From positions 186,001 to 250,000 of the forward strand of contig JAMXSV010000018.1 of NCBI GenBank assembly GCA_027559495.1: 64,000 bases of DNA, written 5' to 3'. The notes beneath the pieces are model-generated. The model did no database searches. It was given only the letters and a program-made list of their open reading frames with translations, and had not been told where the DNA came from. The translations under genes and the position numbers were made by a program. This DNA comes from Aurifilum marmelostoma (lineage: Eukaryota; Ascomycota; Sordariomycetes; Diaporthales; Cryphonectriaceae). This document shows, one piece after another, positions 36,302 through 48,025 of the stretch (its first letter is position 1; every line of letters begins with the position of its first letter).

Positions 36302-38370
36302 GATGGCGGTGGTGGCAGTGTTGTCGTCTCGATTGTTCGTTGTGAGATGCGTAGCAGTCCTCCTATCCTGCTGCTGCTGGGTCGGTCGCTGTGGTGGTGT
36401 TTGCTTGTCTCCGCCCTTGGCCTGCAGGATGGAGGCGACGACAGCCCTGCCGGGGAAGATGACCCTATTTCGAGATCCAGGCCTCTTTGTTTGAGATCTC
36501 ATCCCATCAATGGCCTTTGGGTGAAAAGACCTAGCTCGTGGACCAACCAGCCGCAATTGGACGGGGGGTGACGAGAGATGGGAAGGTCGGCGGGTAGGTG
36601 TGGCTTTCTCAGCTTGCCTTGCCTCACCCCAACCAGTGCCCTCTGTGTGGTCTTGTGTACCTGAAAGCGGGCTCACAATAGCAAGCTTGTGCTTGTCCTG
36701 GGTCCTCTTTGTTCCTTTTCTTGCTATTGTTCTCGATGGCACAATCCAGGGCCTTTTTGGCTGAGTGCCTGCCCTGGCCTCAATGCTTTGTTCGCTCGCC
36801 AACAGAATTGGTGGCCGAGGCCAAAATGTTCTTCCTCTTGCCCTCTGTCTCTCTCCCTCTCTATATCTGTCTCGCTCCAATGCTTGTGTGGATGTTGAAC
36901 CCCGATTGCTGTTGTCCTGAGGAGCTCGTGTTGTGGCAGAAGGTCTAGATTTTTCTTGCACAGGTGTTAAGTTTTAGCCCTACAGTGACGGGCAGTGACA
37001 ACACCACCGCCCCCGACCCTGCGGCCCCATGACAGGCTACTGCCTCTTCCGCCGAAATCAACATAAAGAAGGAATGACAGGAGGGGGGGGGGGGGAAAAT
37101 AAAATAAAATAAAAGACAACAATACTACCCAGGCATTATTGCACACACAGTAGTCTTGTCTCTTCATCATCAAGAGCGTATTGATCAAATTTGATGAATA
37201 GATTTTAATGAAAGAGTGTAATAAAAAAAATGTCGATGTATTGAAACAGGACTTCGTCTTCAGCGCCTCTCACTTCTTCTCACTGTGACCTTGGCAGCCA
37301 GGACTCGCCCGACTGGGTTATGGGAAGGGAGAATGGGTTTATGTCTGCTTATGAGTGACATCAAATCAATGCTGAGGAAGGTATGAGTGTGTAGGCTCCG
37401 TGGCTCCTTCTCATCATCCATCGATTGCACCTTCCATCCCTCGTCCCTACTTCCACGGTCATGCCGCCGCCTCATCCATACCCAACCCGACCCCAACACA
37501 GGGCGGCCAATATAACCCATCCGTTCCTCTCCCGTCACGCGCAATCTTGCCCAACTGCACCATCGATGCAGGTCTGCCTGACGAGATGCAATCCATTACG
37601 GCCATCTCCTCGAAAGCAATCGATCTGTTAGCGACTGACGCCATTTCGAGAGACACACCGTCCAGATTCGGAACCAGCTCCGCCGGTGCTGGGTGCTGGG
37701 TGCTGACGCTGACCATCTCCTCCCAGGCATAATTATGCTGGTCTCGACGATGAGAAAGCCCGTCGAGGGTACGCATCACGAAGCGCTCTGCACGACTCCG
37801 GGGGACGAGATGGGCTGGGCTGGATCAGTCTTTGCCCCCCCCCCCAAGAGACAGGCGAAGAAGAAGGCCTACCAGAGCAGAAAACCGAACCCTCGACGAG
37901 GCCTCAGACACCGCCGACCTCTATTCTTTCATGCGCGAGTTCCTCTGGTCTGAGTTGCAGTCTTCATAGCATCACAAAGCGACCTATGAAGAACCACCAT
38001 GCTTGACCAGCCCGCCCAAAGACTTTGCCCAACCTGGACCGACGATCGGGGTTGCCCTCCAGCCGGAGCATCGAGCAACACAGACAAGAATCCTGCGGCT
38101 ACACATATGAGATGTTGGGTACGGATCTGGGCGCTGTTGGCCGACATACTTGGGTACTACAGTTGTCACATCAGCAACAGTCTCAGCAGTCTCGGGACTT
38201 CCGAAGCCCCCATGGCCAGCCAGCACGGCGCAGTACTCCTCCGCCCGGGGTCCCGTCGAAATTCTCGGCGGTCCTGCTCCAGGTGTGCACGTCCCAGAAT
38301 GTTGGCTGTGGAGAATGTGCGTTCCGAGCGTGCGAGGATCATGAGGTCCTGCGTGCTCTGGAATAGGGTT

Positions 38371-38372
<2 letters not shown>

Positions 38373-38405
<33 letters not shown>
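38373..38405. repeat. T33 homopolymer
   Basis: Thirty-three consecutive T, the longest mononucleotide run in the window, in noncoding DNA. A 310-codon open frame running through it as poly-Phe is an artefact. Confidence 0.93.
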
Positions 38406-38406
<1 letters not shown>

Positions 38407-41000
38407 GCGCCCCTTTGCAAGATGAATGACGGCCCTTCAACACCACGAGCCCTCTCCTGTCCGGATCCACCATCGACCCCCATCGTTTCAGAGGCCGGCG
38501 GCAGACACTTCACCTTGCATATCCTCATTCTGTTATGTTACATGGATGGCGAGTCTCGCGTGGCCGAGTCAGGCTCGTACTCGACTCTCAAGGCACCGAG
38601 GCTTGAGTGCCGGCCAAGGGAGATTGCCATGCGTACATGCCGTACGTGCTATGGTACAGTTCGGAGGATCATGTCATTGTCAGATTTTCGCATAACCACC
38701 AATGGAACAACGCGCCAGGCAGGCCTCGTACTTGTCCTTTCTGGACAAGGATTCCGAGACATTCCTGGTGCCCAAGAACTGCGGCAACGACAACGCATGG
38801 GCCGGGCTGCTTCTCCTGCTGCTGCTTCTCCTCCTGTTCATCTCCTGCGTGCCGTGTCAACGTGCCAGCGTACCAACGTGCCTACTTGCTACACGCTACA
38901 TTCGGAGTACTACTGCATGACACTATGGTGAGTATGTCTTGCTGTCGCGGCTCGGCATGAGAAGGCATGGCACCAGCACGTGCTCATGCCGTCTGTGTCT
39001 CTCTCTCACACCGTCGATCATGGCTACATCCAGGAACAGCGCAACTTCCGTTCAAACACGGTAACTGAGGGGCTTGAACAGGGAAACTTGCAAGATTAGG
39101 TGGTTAAGCTCCGAGACGCCACGCTTGCCTCGCCGACCCGCATCCCTCTTTTCTTGCTTGCTTGCCTGCTTGTGCAAGTAAGCAGCTGGAGATCTTCTCC
39201 TTGAACCTGCAGCGCCAGGCCTGCGGCCGAGAGGATCCCAAATTCATGCTTTAGCTGCACGAACCTGCGCAGAGAGGCGTGCCGCCCGGTGGGAAACAGG
39301 TAGCGCGGGGTTTCGAGAAGGACGGATGGATGATCAGTTGGCTGGTGAATGCTGATGAAGCAGGAAACAGACTCCATCCGCGCAGTGTGGTCTCAGAAGG
39401 AAGCAGGGTTGACCCCGTTGGACGAGAGGCCATCTCGCTCGGGCTCCCGCTTGTCCTATCGTCCCGCCCCGGCGCGCAGATTATCGCCTTGGACAGATGG
39501 GGACCAAGAGATACAGAACATGCATGTTCTGGGTCCATCTCCTCTCTCTTTGTTGCGACCACCAGGTGAGACGTGCGCGGGCGAAAAGCCCAGCACACGA
39601 AGCACCACTTTCTGCGAACCCTCTGGGCAATGGCTGGCTGGGGCGCGCGGGAAGAAAGACGTCCTTGTCTCGCGATAGTGGAGCTTTTCTCTCTAACTAT
39701 GTACTATGTACAGTATAGACTCGACATGCGACCTCTTAGGACGGCGGGCAAATGGCGGTCAGTTCGAAGCGGCTCGTCCTGGCTGGCTGGCTGCCTAGCT
39801 CCCCTACTCTGGGGACCAAGCGCAGGGGCCTCTCTCTGTCTGATCGCCGAGGGCGTCTCGACATTGGCCGCTCGACGTGGATATAGAGGGAGAGGCGAAG
39901 ACCACCATGATGGCAGGACAGATACCATCGCACGTACATGGTAGGATCAGGACGTACGAACTGGGCAGAGAGAGATGCGATGGGAAGAAGCCAAGCCCTG
40001 TACCGCCAACACACAAGCGTGACCCCACGAGAACTGTGGGGCATCAACTGGACTGCATCAGGCAAGAAGGAAGTGCCGTCTTTGAGCCTCATGACAAACA
40101 CAGCCACCTGCTCGTGTCGGTTCTGGATCTGCCCACGATGTGATCGAACCTCTATCCCTTCCACCGAGGCTCCTCCTATCACACCATTCATGGGGAGACT
40201 GGCACGACTGGTCAACTGTTCTTACAGGGAAGACAAAGAAGAATGAAGATGAGATGTTGCCGACGGCTGCCGACAATTATATCCCTACGACCACTAAAAC
40301 CCCGGTCGCCATTGGAACATTTCGATTCCGAGCCAGGTTGGCAGGGTTTACTGATTAGGCTTTAAAAAAAATAAAAAACAGAAAAAGGAAAAAAAAAAAC
40401 AAGAGAAACCAGTGACGCGGGTCAGGGTTGACAGGGACAAAAAGCCCAGCGCGAACATTGTCGGCTGGGCATCTTCCTTGTTTCTTCTCCCCCCGTACAG
40501 TACTGCGTACTACAGCACTTACTATACGTGCTACTAGTATCACAGTACATACAGCAGGATCTATGCAGCAGAACGGCCGCTACCCCCTTCGCCCCAGCCA
40601 TCGCGCCAGCGCCAGCGCACGGCACGGTTGGTGCGCACGGAACCTTTCCCGTCCGGGAGGGGTGGGAAGGGGTAGAAGACGGTGGGGTTGGTGATGGTGG
40701 AGCAGCAGGAGGGAAGAGGGAGGAGAGGAGCAGGTGGAGTGGGTGATGGTGGAGGATGATGATGGGGTTGCAGAGTGGATATGTTGTATCGCCTTCTTTT
40801 TCAACCAAACAGCGTCGGCCGCGTTGCAAAGTGCGGGGACCGACTTGGTGGTGGTACCACTGCTGGGGCCCAGACGATGTCGCCTAAGAGATGCACGCCC
40901 AGAGGCCAAAAATCTGCATCCAGACGAAAAGATGCCCATGGTCACTGCACTACGGTACTGAGTACTACGATACCGCTGCACGGTACCTTAGTCGGTAGTG

Positions 41001-41025
41001 CGATGCGATGCGATGCGATGCGATG
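41001..41025. repeat. (CGATG)5 pentanucleotide repeat
   Basis: Five perfect head-to-tail copies of CGATG in noncoding DNA upstream of the transcription-factor gene. Confidence 0.92.
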
Positions 41026-42935
41026 GGAGGGAGGGGAGGGTCCAGATGCAGCTGATCCTGCATGGATAGTACGGAAAGGGCCCGCTGATCTCCAGCTACT
41101 TACTGCCATGATCACAGCTCAGAACTCGGCTCATTGTGTCGGTGCACTTGACTGATGGGATCATGGCTTGCCCTGTCTCTCTCTCCCTCTCATTCGTTGA
41201 CCAAAAGGAAAGAAAAAAGAGCAAGGGGAATTGGGTATTGTGTGGATTGTAGGGTTTGCAGAGGGACTGGGTGCTCCCCACCCCCGTCTTTTCCGGCTCA
41301 GCAAGATGTGTCAAGAGAGTCGGATCCTGTCTTCGAAACACAACAACAATTTCCCCATTATTCTTCGAATCGTTGAAGAAACAAGAGAGGGAAAAAAAGA
41401 GGAGGATAAAACCCAGGTCTGTGTGCCTTGGTCTGCGACGACTCAAGTCAGCATGTACAAACTGCACAGTCTGGATCCACATTGTATACAGTATGAGGGT
41501 ACATAGTAATGGTACAGATGGAATAGCCTATCATAGCTTTCCTCTCTCTGCCCTGTGTCTCGAACTCGAAGGTGCCACGCCGTATCGAGATTTGTCCACC
41601 AGATAAAACCATGTCTCAAGCCTTTTTGGCATCAGCCTAGCGCCCAGCTTCAAGTCACAATGATGGGGTCCATCTGGCTACATGTTTCTTCAAGGGACGA
41701 CCTCACCAGTGTCACGACTTGGTCTGTGACGACTCGGAAAAATGAAGAAGGGAAAAGAAGGAAAAAAGGGAGGGCCGGAGGGGGAAGAGAGGATGTGTGG
41801 TGTCATCACACGAAGCGGCACACACTTACACATATTGCGCCATCATGGATTCGGCAAAGGCACTGCTGACATGGTTGCCGAGGGGAGGGGGGGTTGGTTT
41901 GTTGGACGATCATTGAAACAAACGTGATTTCCTCTGTCGTCTCGAGCTGCACATCCATACACCCACATACAGAGCGAGGCAAGATGAAAGAAAAAGAAAG
42001 AACAGAAGGGGAATTAATTGTGTGGCGCTTCGGGTCCGAGCGGTTGAGAAAGGGATAAGCTACTACCAGCAGCGCCGCCTACTAGTGAAATGGATGAATG
42101 CAACTAAAGGACGCCCGGTTTGTCTGGTCGAGACAGTTAAGGGAAGCAAGTAGCAACACCCAGCACCACCACTAACACCGCTAACATCACTAACAGCAGG
42201 CAATATCCACTGTGTCGGGAGAAGAGAAAGAAGAAAAAAAATCACACAATACAATAGTCCAGGCGGGATGGATGGATTGAGAATTAGAGTCAGTCAGACC
42301 TTAATCAACAAATTTGTTTCTCCCTCCTCCTCCTCCTTCCTCTCTGCGCGCACACACACACAAAAGATGATCTGCTCATCTGGGCAGATTTGTCGCCGGT
42401 GTGGCAATAGATTGCGAGCCGTGCCCGCTGACTTTTTTGTCTCAGCAGCCATCAGCACTACCGCATGAACTTGGTGGGTGGTTGGTCTTAGTGATGCCAC
42501 ACCGAAGATCGATAGAAAGGGAAAGAACAGAAGAAGAGAGAGAAACGAAGAAGAAAGGCAAAAGAGGCATGGATTCGACTGTGCAGCGGGCGCACACACA
42601 CGCCGTCTACCGTCGGATCGCGATATATGGCCAACCCCGGGCCTCTTTTTTTTTTCTTTTTCTTTTTTTCTTTTTTCCTCACCATAATACACATACACCC
42701 GAGTCTCTCTCTCTCTCTCTGTTTTCCTCGCCTTCTTTCTGTCGATCGGCAGGCAAATGAGGGGGGGGGGGCAAGAAAGAGGACCTCGGGGGCTGGACTT
42801 GCTCGTCTGGGAAAGGGTTGTCCCGAGACAGTGCGAACAGAGGTCCCTTTTGTCGCCTACGGCATGAGTACTACCAAGAACCACGACAGTATGGTACTGC
42901 TATGCAGGTCGCAGGGCTGCGAGACGGAGGGAAAC

Positions 42936-42968
<33 letters not shown>

Positions 42969-43334
42969 AGATTTTCACCAGTACCACCTTACACAGTACT
43001 GGCAGCGCTCTGCCCTCGACCTACTGCTGCTATACATGACATATTACTGTTGTACCGTACCATGTACACTGAGCATACGGCATCATAGTACTGCATAATT
43101 GCTGTATACATGGTATTATGTACATGTATATACTTTTGAGTGCTGTACAAGTCGCCAACTCAGACCGGGTCCCACCTCAACGTCCGCCCAGCAGGAACGA
43201 GGTAGGGGTGATCAGGATGGGGTCACTCAATACCCAGCATCCTCATCCTGTACGAGAGGGGACCCAGAGCTTCCATCCAGGCTTCCACCCCATTACCGAG
43301 AAGAGCAAAAAAAGAGGGGAGAAGGTAAAAGGCC

Positions 43335-43359
43335 AAAAAAAAAAAAAAAAAAAAAAAAA
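43335..43359. repeat. A25 homopolymer followed by G and GA runs
   Basis: About 25 A followed by a short G run and several GA units. Confidence 0.88.
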
Positions 43360-44164
43360 GAGGGGGGGAGAGAGAGAGAGAGACAGAGACAGAAATCAGG
43401 TAGAGTCTCCTCCTCCTGTTTCTCGTACCAACTCCATCCTCGTCTCCCCCCCTCAAGGGTTGCTCCTCTCTCTGGATTCTTCTGGGTGGGGTGGACAGGA
43501 TTCGAGAGCTTTGCCTTCCGGGGGTCCCAAGAGCTGGGGGGGGGGCTGGCTGGGGACAAGCCGTGGCGTCGATTGGTTCCACGATGGTACTATGTGGGAC
43601 GGGCCAACTACGTACAACTGGTACGCAGCAGGGGGCCCCGCTTTCTTGGGTAAGGGTACGTAGCGTAGCGCAGGCCGGGGGCTTGGGGTGGTATCTGGGT
43701 GGGTTGCTCCTGCTTTCCAAGGGTGGTGGCGTCTCCTCATGGAAGGGCCGGTCCCGAAGATTCGTGCATGCGCCTGGGTTGATTGGCTGGACCAGGGCTG
43801 GCTGGGATGTAGCAGTCCGACATGCATCTGCTCACCGCTTCTTCTTGGGACTCCGGTTTCCCTGGTGGTGCGGGACTTTGACCTTGCCCATCCATCCACG
43901 ATTGCCAGCGGGACAGCACACAGGCCCAGAGTCCGGGGGGGGGGGGTTGGAGGGAACACACACAAGCCCAGAGACACGAAAAGACACAGAGAGAGAGAGG
44001 AAAGAAGAAGGAAAAAAAAAAAAAAAAAAAGAAGTAGTGGACAAGAAAGAGAGAGAGAGAGAGAGAGAGGCGATAGGTCAAGGCAAAGTCGAGAGAGCGA
44101 GAAAAGAGAGAGGATCCAGATCAGAGTCTCGTCCTCGTCCTCCTCGTCCCCCCTCCTCGTCCAA

Positions 44165-44201
44165 CCACCACCACCACCACCACCACCACCACCACCACCA
44201 C
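44165..44201. repeat. (ACC)n trinucleotide repeat
   Basis: About 12 ACC units passing into ACT units within the pyrimidine-rich upstream region of the Zn-cluster gene. Confidence 0.9.
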
Positions 44202-44699
44202 TACTACTCACCTCTACCTCTCTCTCTTCCCCCTCCCCCCCCCAACCCAAAGGGACCCTGTCCGTCCAAGCTGGTCCATCTCTTCCCCGACCATCGCTTT
44301 CATCATCGTCAGACTTTCTCCCTCTCCTCCTCTCTATCTCTACCTCCCCCCCCCCCCCCCTCTCTTCCGTCCTTGTCAGCAGCAGCAAGCGAACACCTCG
44401 TCATCTTTTGTCTGTCTTGCCTCTTGTCACGTTTTCTCTCTCCTCTTGTCTTCCCCCCCCCCCCCCCTTCCTCCTTTCCGACTACGGCCCTATCAACTCG
44501 AGAAGGGGTCACACACAACGCACATCTGAGATAGAAAACTCACCCTGTGTGCGTGGTGTGTGTCTGTGTATGCCGGCAGTCCTTTTTGCCTCCCCCGAGA
44601 CGACTCCTCATCTTGATAGGGAGAAGAGACGCAGACGGGCCTCGATCCCCCTCTTCCTTGACGACAACAAGGAACAAGAAAAAGAGGGAAAGAAAAACC

Positions 44700-44700
44700 A

Positions 44701-44726
<26 letters not shown>
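44700..44726. repeat. (CA)n dinucleotide repeat
   Basis: About 13 CA units in the presumed leader of the Zn-cluster gene, followed by CTAT tetranucleotide units near 44736-44750. Confidence 0.9.
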
Positions 44727-44731
<5 letters not shown>

Positions 44732-45191
44732 ATCATCTATCTATCTATCTTATCCTCCTCACTCGCAACGAATTGTCCGTCTTTTTCAAGGGTCTCCTGA
44801 GCTCTTGTTCCCTACCTGTCGGCGGGACCACGCTCTCCTTTATCTCCCCTTCCCCAGATCGACCCAGTTGCTCGCGCCTCCTCCATGACCATTCCCTGAT
44901 CGACTACCTTTCAACTCACCTCCTCCCCCTCTCTCCTCTCTCTCTCTCTCTCTCCCCGTCACTCTCTCACACACAAACCCATTCTTGTTCCCTCGGGATC
45001 CTTGCGCGTGCGCGCGTGTGTGTGTGTTTGTGAAAGAGCGGTGACCTGAGAGAGACTCCGCTCCCCGCGCAAGAAAGCATCTCCATACCACAAAGAAACA
45101 CATCCGGGACTCGCCAATCTCAATATCAACCGATTCCTCCTTTTCCACACATCCTTGGTAGTTCTTCTTTCCCTCCCCCCCCCCGGCAGCC

Positions 45192-45665
45192 ATGACTTTT
45201 GACTTCAACGCCGCCCATCAGGGAGGACAGGCCGCGTTGCTGGAGCAGCTTGGATTCGACCCTCGGGACCAGCAGCGCTACGCCACCTTCACAACCACCG
45301 TCGCCCCAAACTCAATACCGACCCCGACGGCGACAACATCGCCTGCCTCGACCGCCATGGTCCAGCAGCACCAGCAGCAGCACGCAGCCCACCACAGCCC
45401 TGCCGGCTCCTGGCATATACCCCTGGACATGGCCGCCGCCGCCGCCAGCGTCTCTCCCATCTCGATGCACTCTCCCAACATGAACAACACCATGGTGCCG
45501 CCCTCATCACCCGAGGAGCAGCAGCAGCAGCAGCAGCAGCAGGCGCAGTCCCCAGTCGGTCACCACAGCTCGGCCGCCTCAAGTCCTCACCAACAGCTGT
45601 CGTCGCCATATACCACCGCCATGCCCCAGCAGGCCTCCTCGCTCCTTGCAGATTGGACATACCAG

Positions 45666-45703
<38 letters not shown>

Positions 45704-48025
45704 GCAGCAGCTGCAGGCCCCTCCGCAGGACCTGTCTCACTTCATGCCGGACTCGTCCACCGCCCTGATCAGCTTCAACCCCTTCGCAGCAGCCAACCTG
45801 CAGCCCTCGCCCATGGCCTATCTCCCGGCCACCACCCAGGCCGCTATCGAGGCCAGCCTGCACCAGATGGACCCGTCCAGCTTCAACATGTCCCCTGTCG
45901 AGGAGACCAGCCAGCAGATCTCAAGCTGGAACATGGGCCCCAGCATGAGCACGGGTATGGCCAACTGGCAGGACTTTGAGACGGCCGTGCAGCCCCTCGC
46001 AGATGCGCTGCCCCGGGCCGTCAGCATGGGGAGCAATTCTCCCACCGGCACCTACCTCGAGGTGCTGTCCATGAACTCGAGCGAGAGCGGCTGGGCCATG
46101 GTCGACATGTACCATCCCAACTACGACTCCTTCTCCCACCAGGCCCAGCAGGCGCAGAATGTCTTCAACCCCGGCCAGACGCTGCACCTGCGGACCAACT
46201 CGGACTCGTCCCAGTCCGACGGCAACTCGCTCGAGCTGGGCAGCTGGGAGGAGGTCAACTTCCCCCATCTCGCCCTTCTCGCCCGGCTCCGACTCGTTTG
46301 TCGACAGCACCACCAGCCACCGCCAGTGCTTCCACGGCGATGGCCACCAGCACCACCATCACCACCAGCACCAGCACTCGGCGCACGACATCATCAGCCC
46401 CAGCGCTGCTGTCGCTCCCATGCCCATCCGCCCCACAGCCAGCAGCAGCAGCAGCCGCGCGAGCCCCGTCAGCGGCTCTGGCGTCGGCTCCACCGGCTCT
46501 TCCTCCGTGTCGCCCCCTGTGAGGCGCACCACGGCCCCCAGGAAGAGCCCCATCGCCAAGCCCCCCACAAAGGCCGTCATCCGCAGGACGTCCAACGGCA
46601 AGAAGGACGGCACCGGCGAGAAGAAGGTCGGGAGGCGCCGCGGCCCCCTGCTGCCCGAGCAGAGGAAGCAGGCCAGCGAGATCAGGAAGCTGCGGGCCTG
46701 CCTGCGGTGCAAGTTCCTCAAGAAGACGTGCGACAAGGGTGAGCCGTGTGCCGGCTGCCAGCCCTCGCACGCCCGCCTCTGGCAGGTGCCCTGCACCCGC
46801 ATCGACATCAAGGACATCGGCTTCTTCATGAAGGACTGGAAGGCCGACTACGAGAGGCACCTCGACCGCGGCGTGTCCGTCTACAACGTCAAGGGCTTCG
46901 CCCAGAAGGAGACCCTCATGTGGATCACCCACGGCTACGGCTTCTGCCTGCCCGTCATGGTGCGCGAGGTCTTTGTCGCCGACGAGAGCTGCTTCCAGGT
47001 CGACTGGGTCGAGTCCCACCTGACGGACCAGGAGCCCATCGACTTTGAGATCCGCACCGAGAAGCTCGACGTCGGCCGCGAGGGCGTCTCCATGGACGCC
47101 CTGTCCGAGTACCTCGACAAGCACATTGACCAGTCGTTTGAGACCTTCATCGACGACCACTTCGAGGGCACCCCCTTCATCACCGAGATCCTCAAGACGG
47201 CCCACCGCTTCTACATGAAGGAGAAGATGCCCGTCATCCGCAAGGCCCTCAAGCTCGTCCTGGCCTACAACCTGACCCTGCACATCACCATGGTCGAGCA
47301 GCAGGGCTCCGAGGACCAGCTGGACGGCCAGATCGACGACGAGGACTCAAAGTACTTTGGCAAGGTCGTCGCCCCCGTCATGATCAACTTCCAGATCAAG
47401 TGCGCCATGGCCGACATGTGGCGCGAGCTGCAGAAGGACATCCTCGAGGAGCTCTCGGCCCTGTACTCGAGCGTCTACAGCGGCGACCGCCTCAAGAACT
47501 GGCCCACCATCTTCATGCTCGCCTCCATCCTCCTCGCCGTCTGGGAGGAGATGCAGTTCGACTGCCACTACCGCGTCCCCGACCCCGTCGCCGTCAACAA
47601 GTTCTGCGCAGACATGGAGACCATCCCCGTCGGCGTCATCGTCGGCCTGTTCCACGCCATCTCCCAGAAGCTGCCTGCCTTCACCGAGTGGGACACCCGC
47701 CGCCACGGCCAGCTCCTCAACAACAACCCTGCCGTCTGCGAGGCCATGACTGAAGTCCGACAGCACGTCCTCAAGCATGGTGAGCATCTTTGATCCGCTT
47801 TCCCCCCCCCCCTTTTTTTTTTTTTTTTGTTTTGTTTTTAAATCTTCTGGCACCCTCTCAAGTGCCACGAGAGTATATATATGTATATGTATTCTGATCG
47901 GATTCGCTGACACCCGACAAACAGAGGCTTATCTACGGACAAGACCCGACACCAAGTTCGACAGGGACGACTTTGACTCCCTGTCCAACAAGTTCCTGTC
48001 GAAACTGGTGATCCGCGCCAACTAG
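45192..48025 (+). CDS. Zn2Cys6-type transcription factor with poly-Q, one apparent frameshift
   Basis: Exons are 45192..47779 and 47925..48025, with an intron of 145 nt (GTGAGC..ACAG) splitting a Glu codon. The first ~500 residues are a Gln/Ser/Pro-rich, activation-like region with two poly-Q tracts and a His-rich patch. A cysteine cluster spans residues 503-534 (ACLRCKFLKKTCDKG, then CAGC, then CTR) with spacing C-x2-C-x6-C-x5-C-x2-C-x11-C. It is preceded by a basic stretch (KKVGRRRGPLLPEQRKQ). A ~350-residue, largely helical regulatory domain follows. The frame breaks at the C5 run 46262-46266: skipping one C gives VNFP-ISPFSPGSDSFVDS and a product of 895 residues. I cannot name an orthologue. 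The nuclear DNA-binding role is inferred from the cluster. Confidence 0.82.
45518..45544. repeat. (CAG)n run coding poly-Q in the Zn-cluster protein
   Basis: Eight or nine near-uniform CAG codons in the activation-like N-terminal region. The run is nearly pure CAG, so it is prone to slippage. Confidence 0.9.
45663..45711. repeat. CAG/CAA run coding about 16 Gln in the Zn-cluster protein
   Basis: A second poly-Q tract with CAG interrupted by CAA codons, and therefore more stable than the upstream tract. Confidence 0.92.

Larger units (their letters stand above)
36302..45191. other. Long divergent intergenic region between ram1 and the transcription factor
   Basis: About 8.9 kb with no gene I can support. 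It must contain the promoters of ram1 (leftward) and the Zn-cluster gene (rightward). Notable content is a T33 run (38373-38405), clusters of GTAC-containing motifs (40495-40560, 40940-40990, 42860-43150), a (CGATG)5 pentamer repeat (41001-41025), A25 (43335-43359), A18 near 44014, (ACC)n (44165-44201), several C runs near 44350 and 44453, and (CA)n (44700-44726). The last kilobase is strongly pyrimidine-rich. Confidence 0.5.
44100..45191 (+). promoter_or_regulatory. Pyrimidine-rich leader/promoter of the Zn-cluster gene
   Basis: Plus-strand DNA here is dominated by CT tracts, C runs, CACCACC and CA repeats, and ends in CCCCGGCAGCC just before the ATG at 45192. Long CT-rich leaders are usual upstream of fungal regulatory genes. 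The transcription start cannot be placed from sequence, and a 5' UTR intron is possible. Confidence 0.4.

Noticed and set aside
37999..38931. 310-codon plus-strand frame
   Set aside because: It runs through the T33 homopolymer as poly-Phe and shows no conserved sequence.
43491..44800. Several long frames upstream of the Zn-cluster gene
   Set aside because: They are His, Pro and Ser runs produced by CAC, CCT and CT repeats in the leader region.
46399..47283. 342-codon minus-strand frame opposite the Zn-cluster gene
   Set aside because: Antisense shadow of a GC-rich coding exon, with Leu/Val/Asp/Gly composition forced by third-position C.
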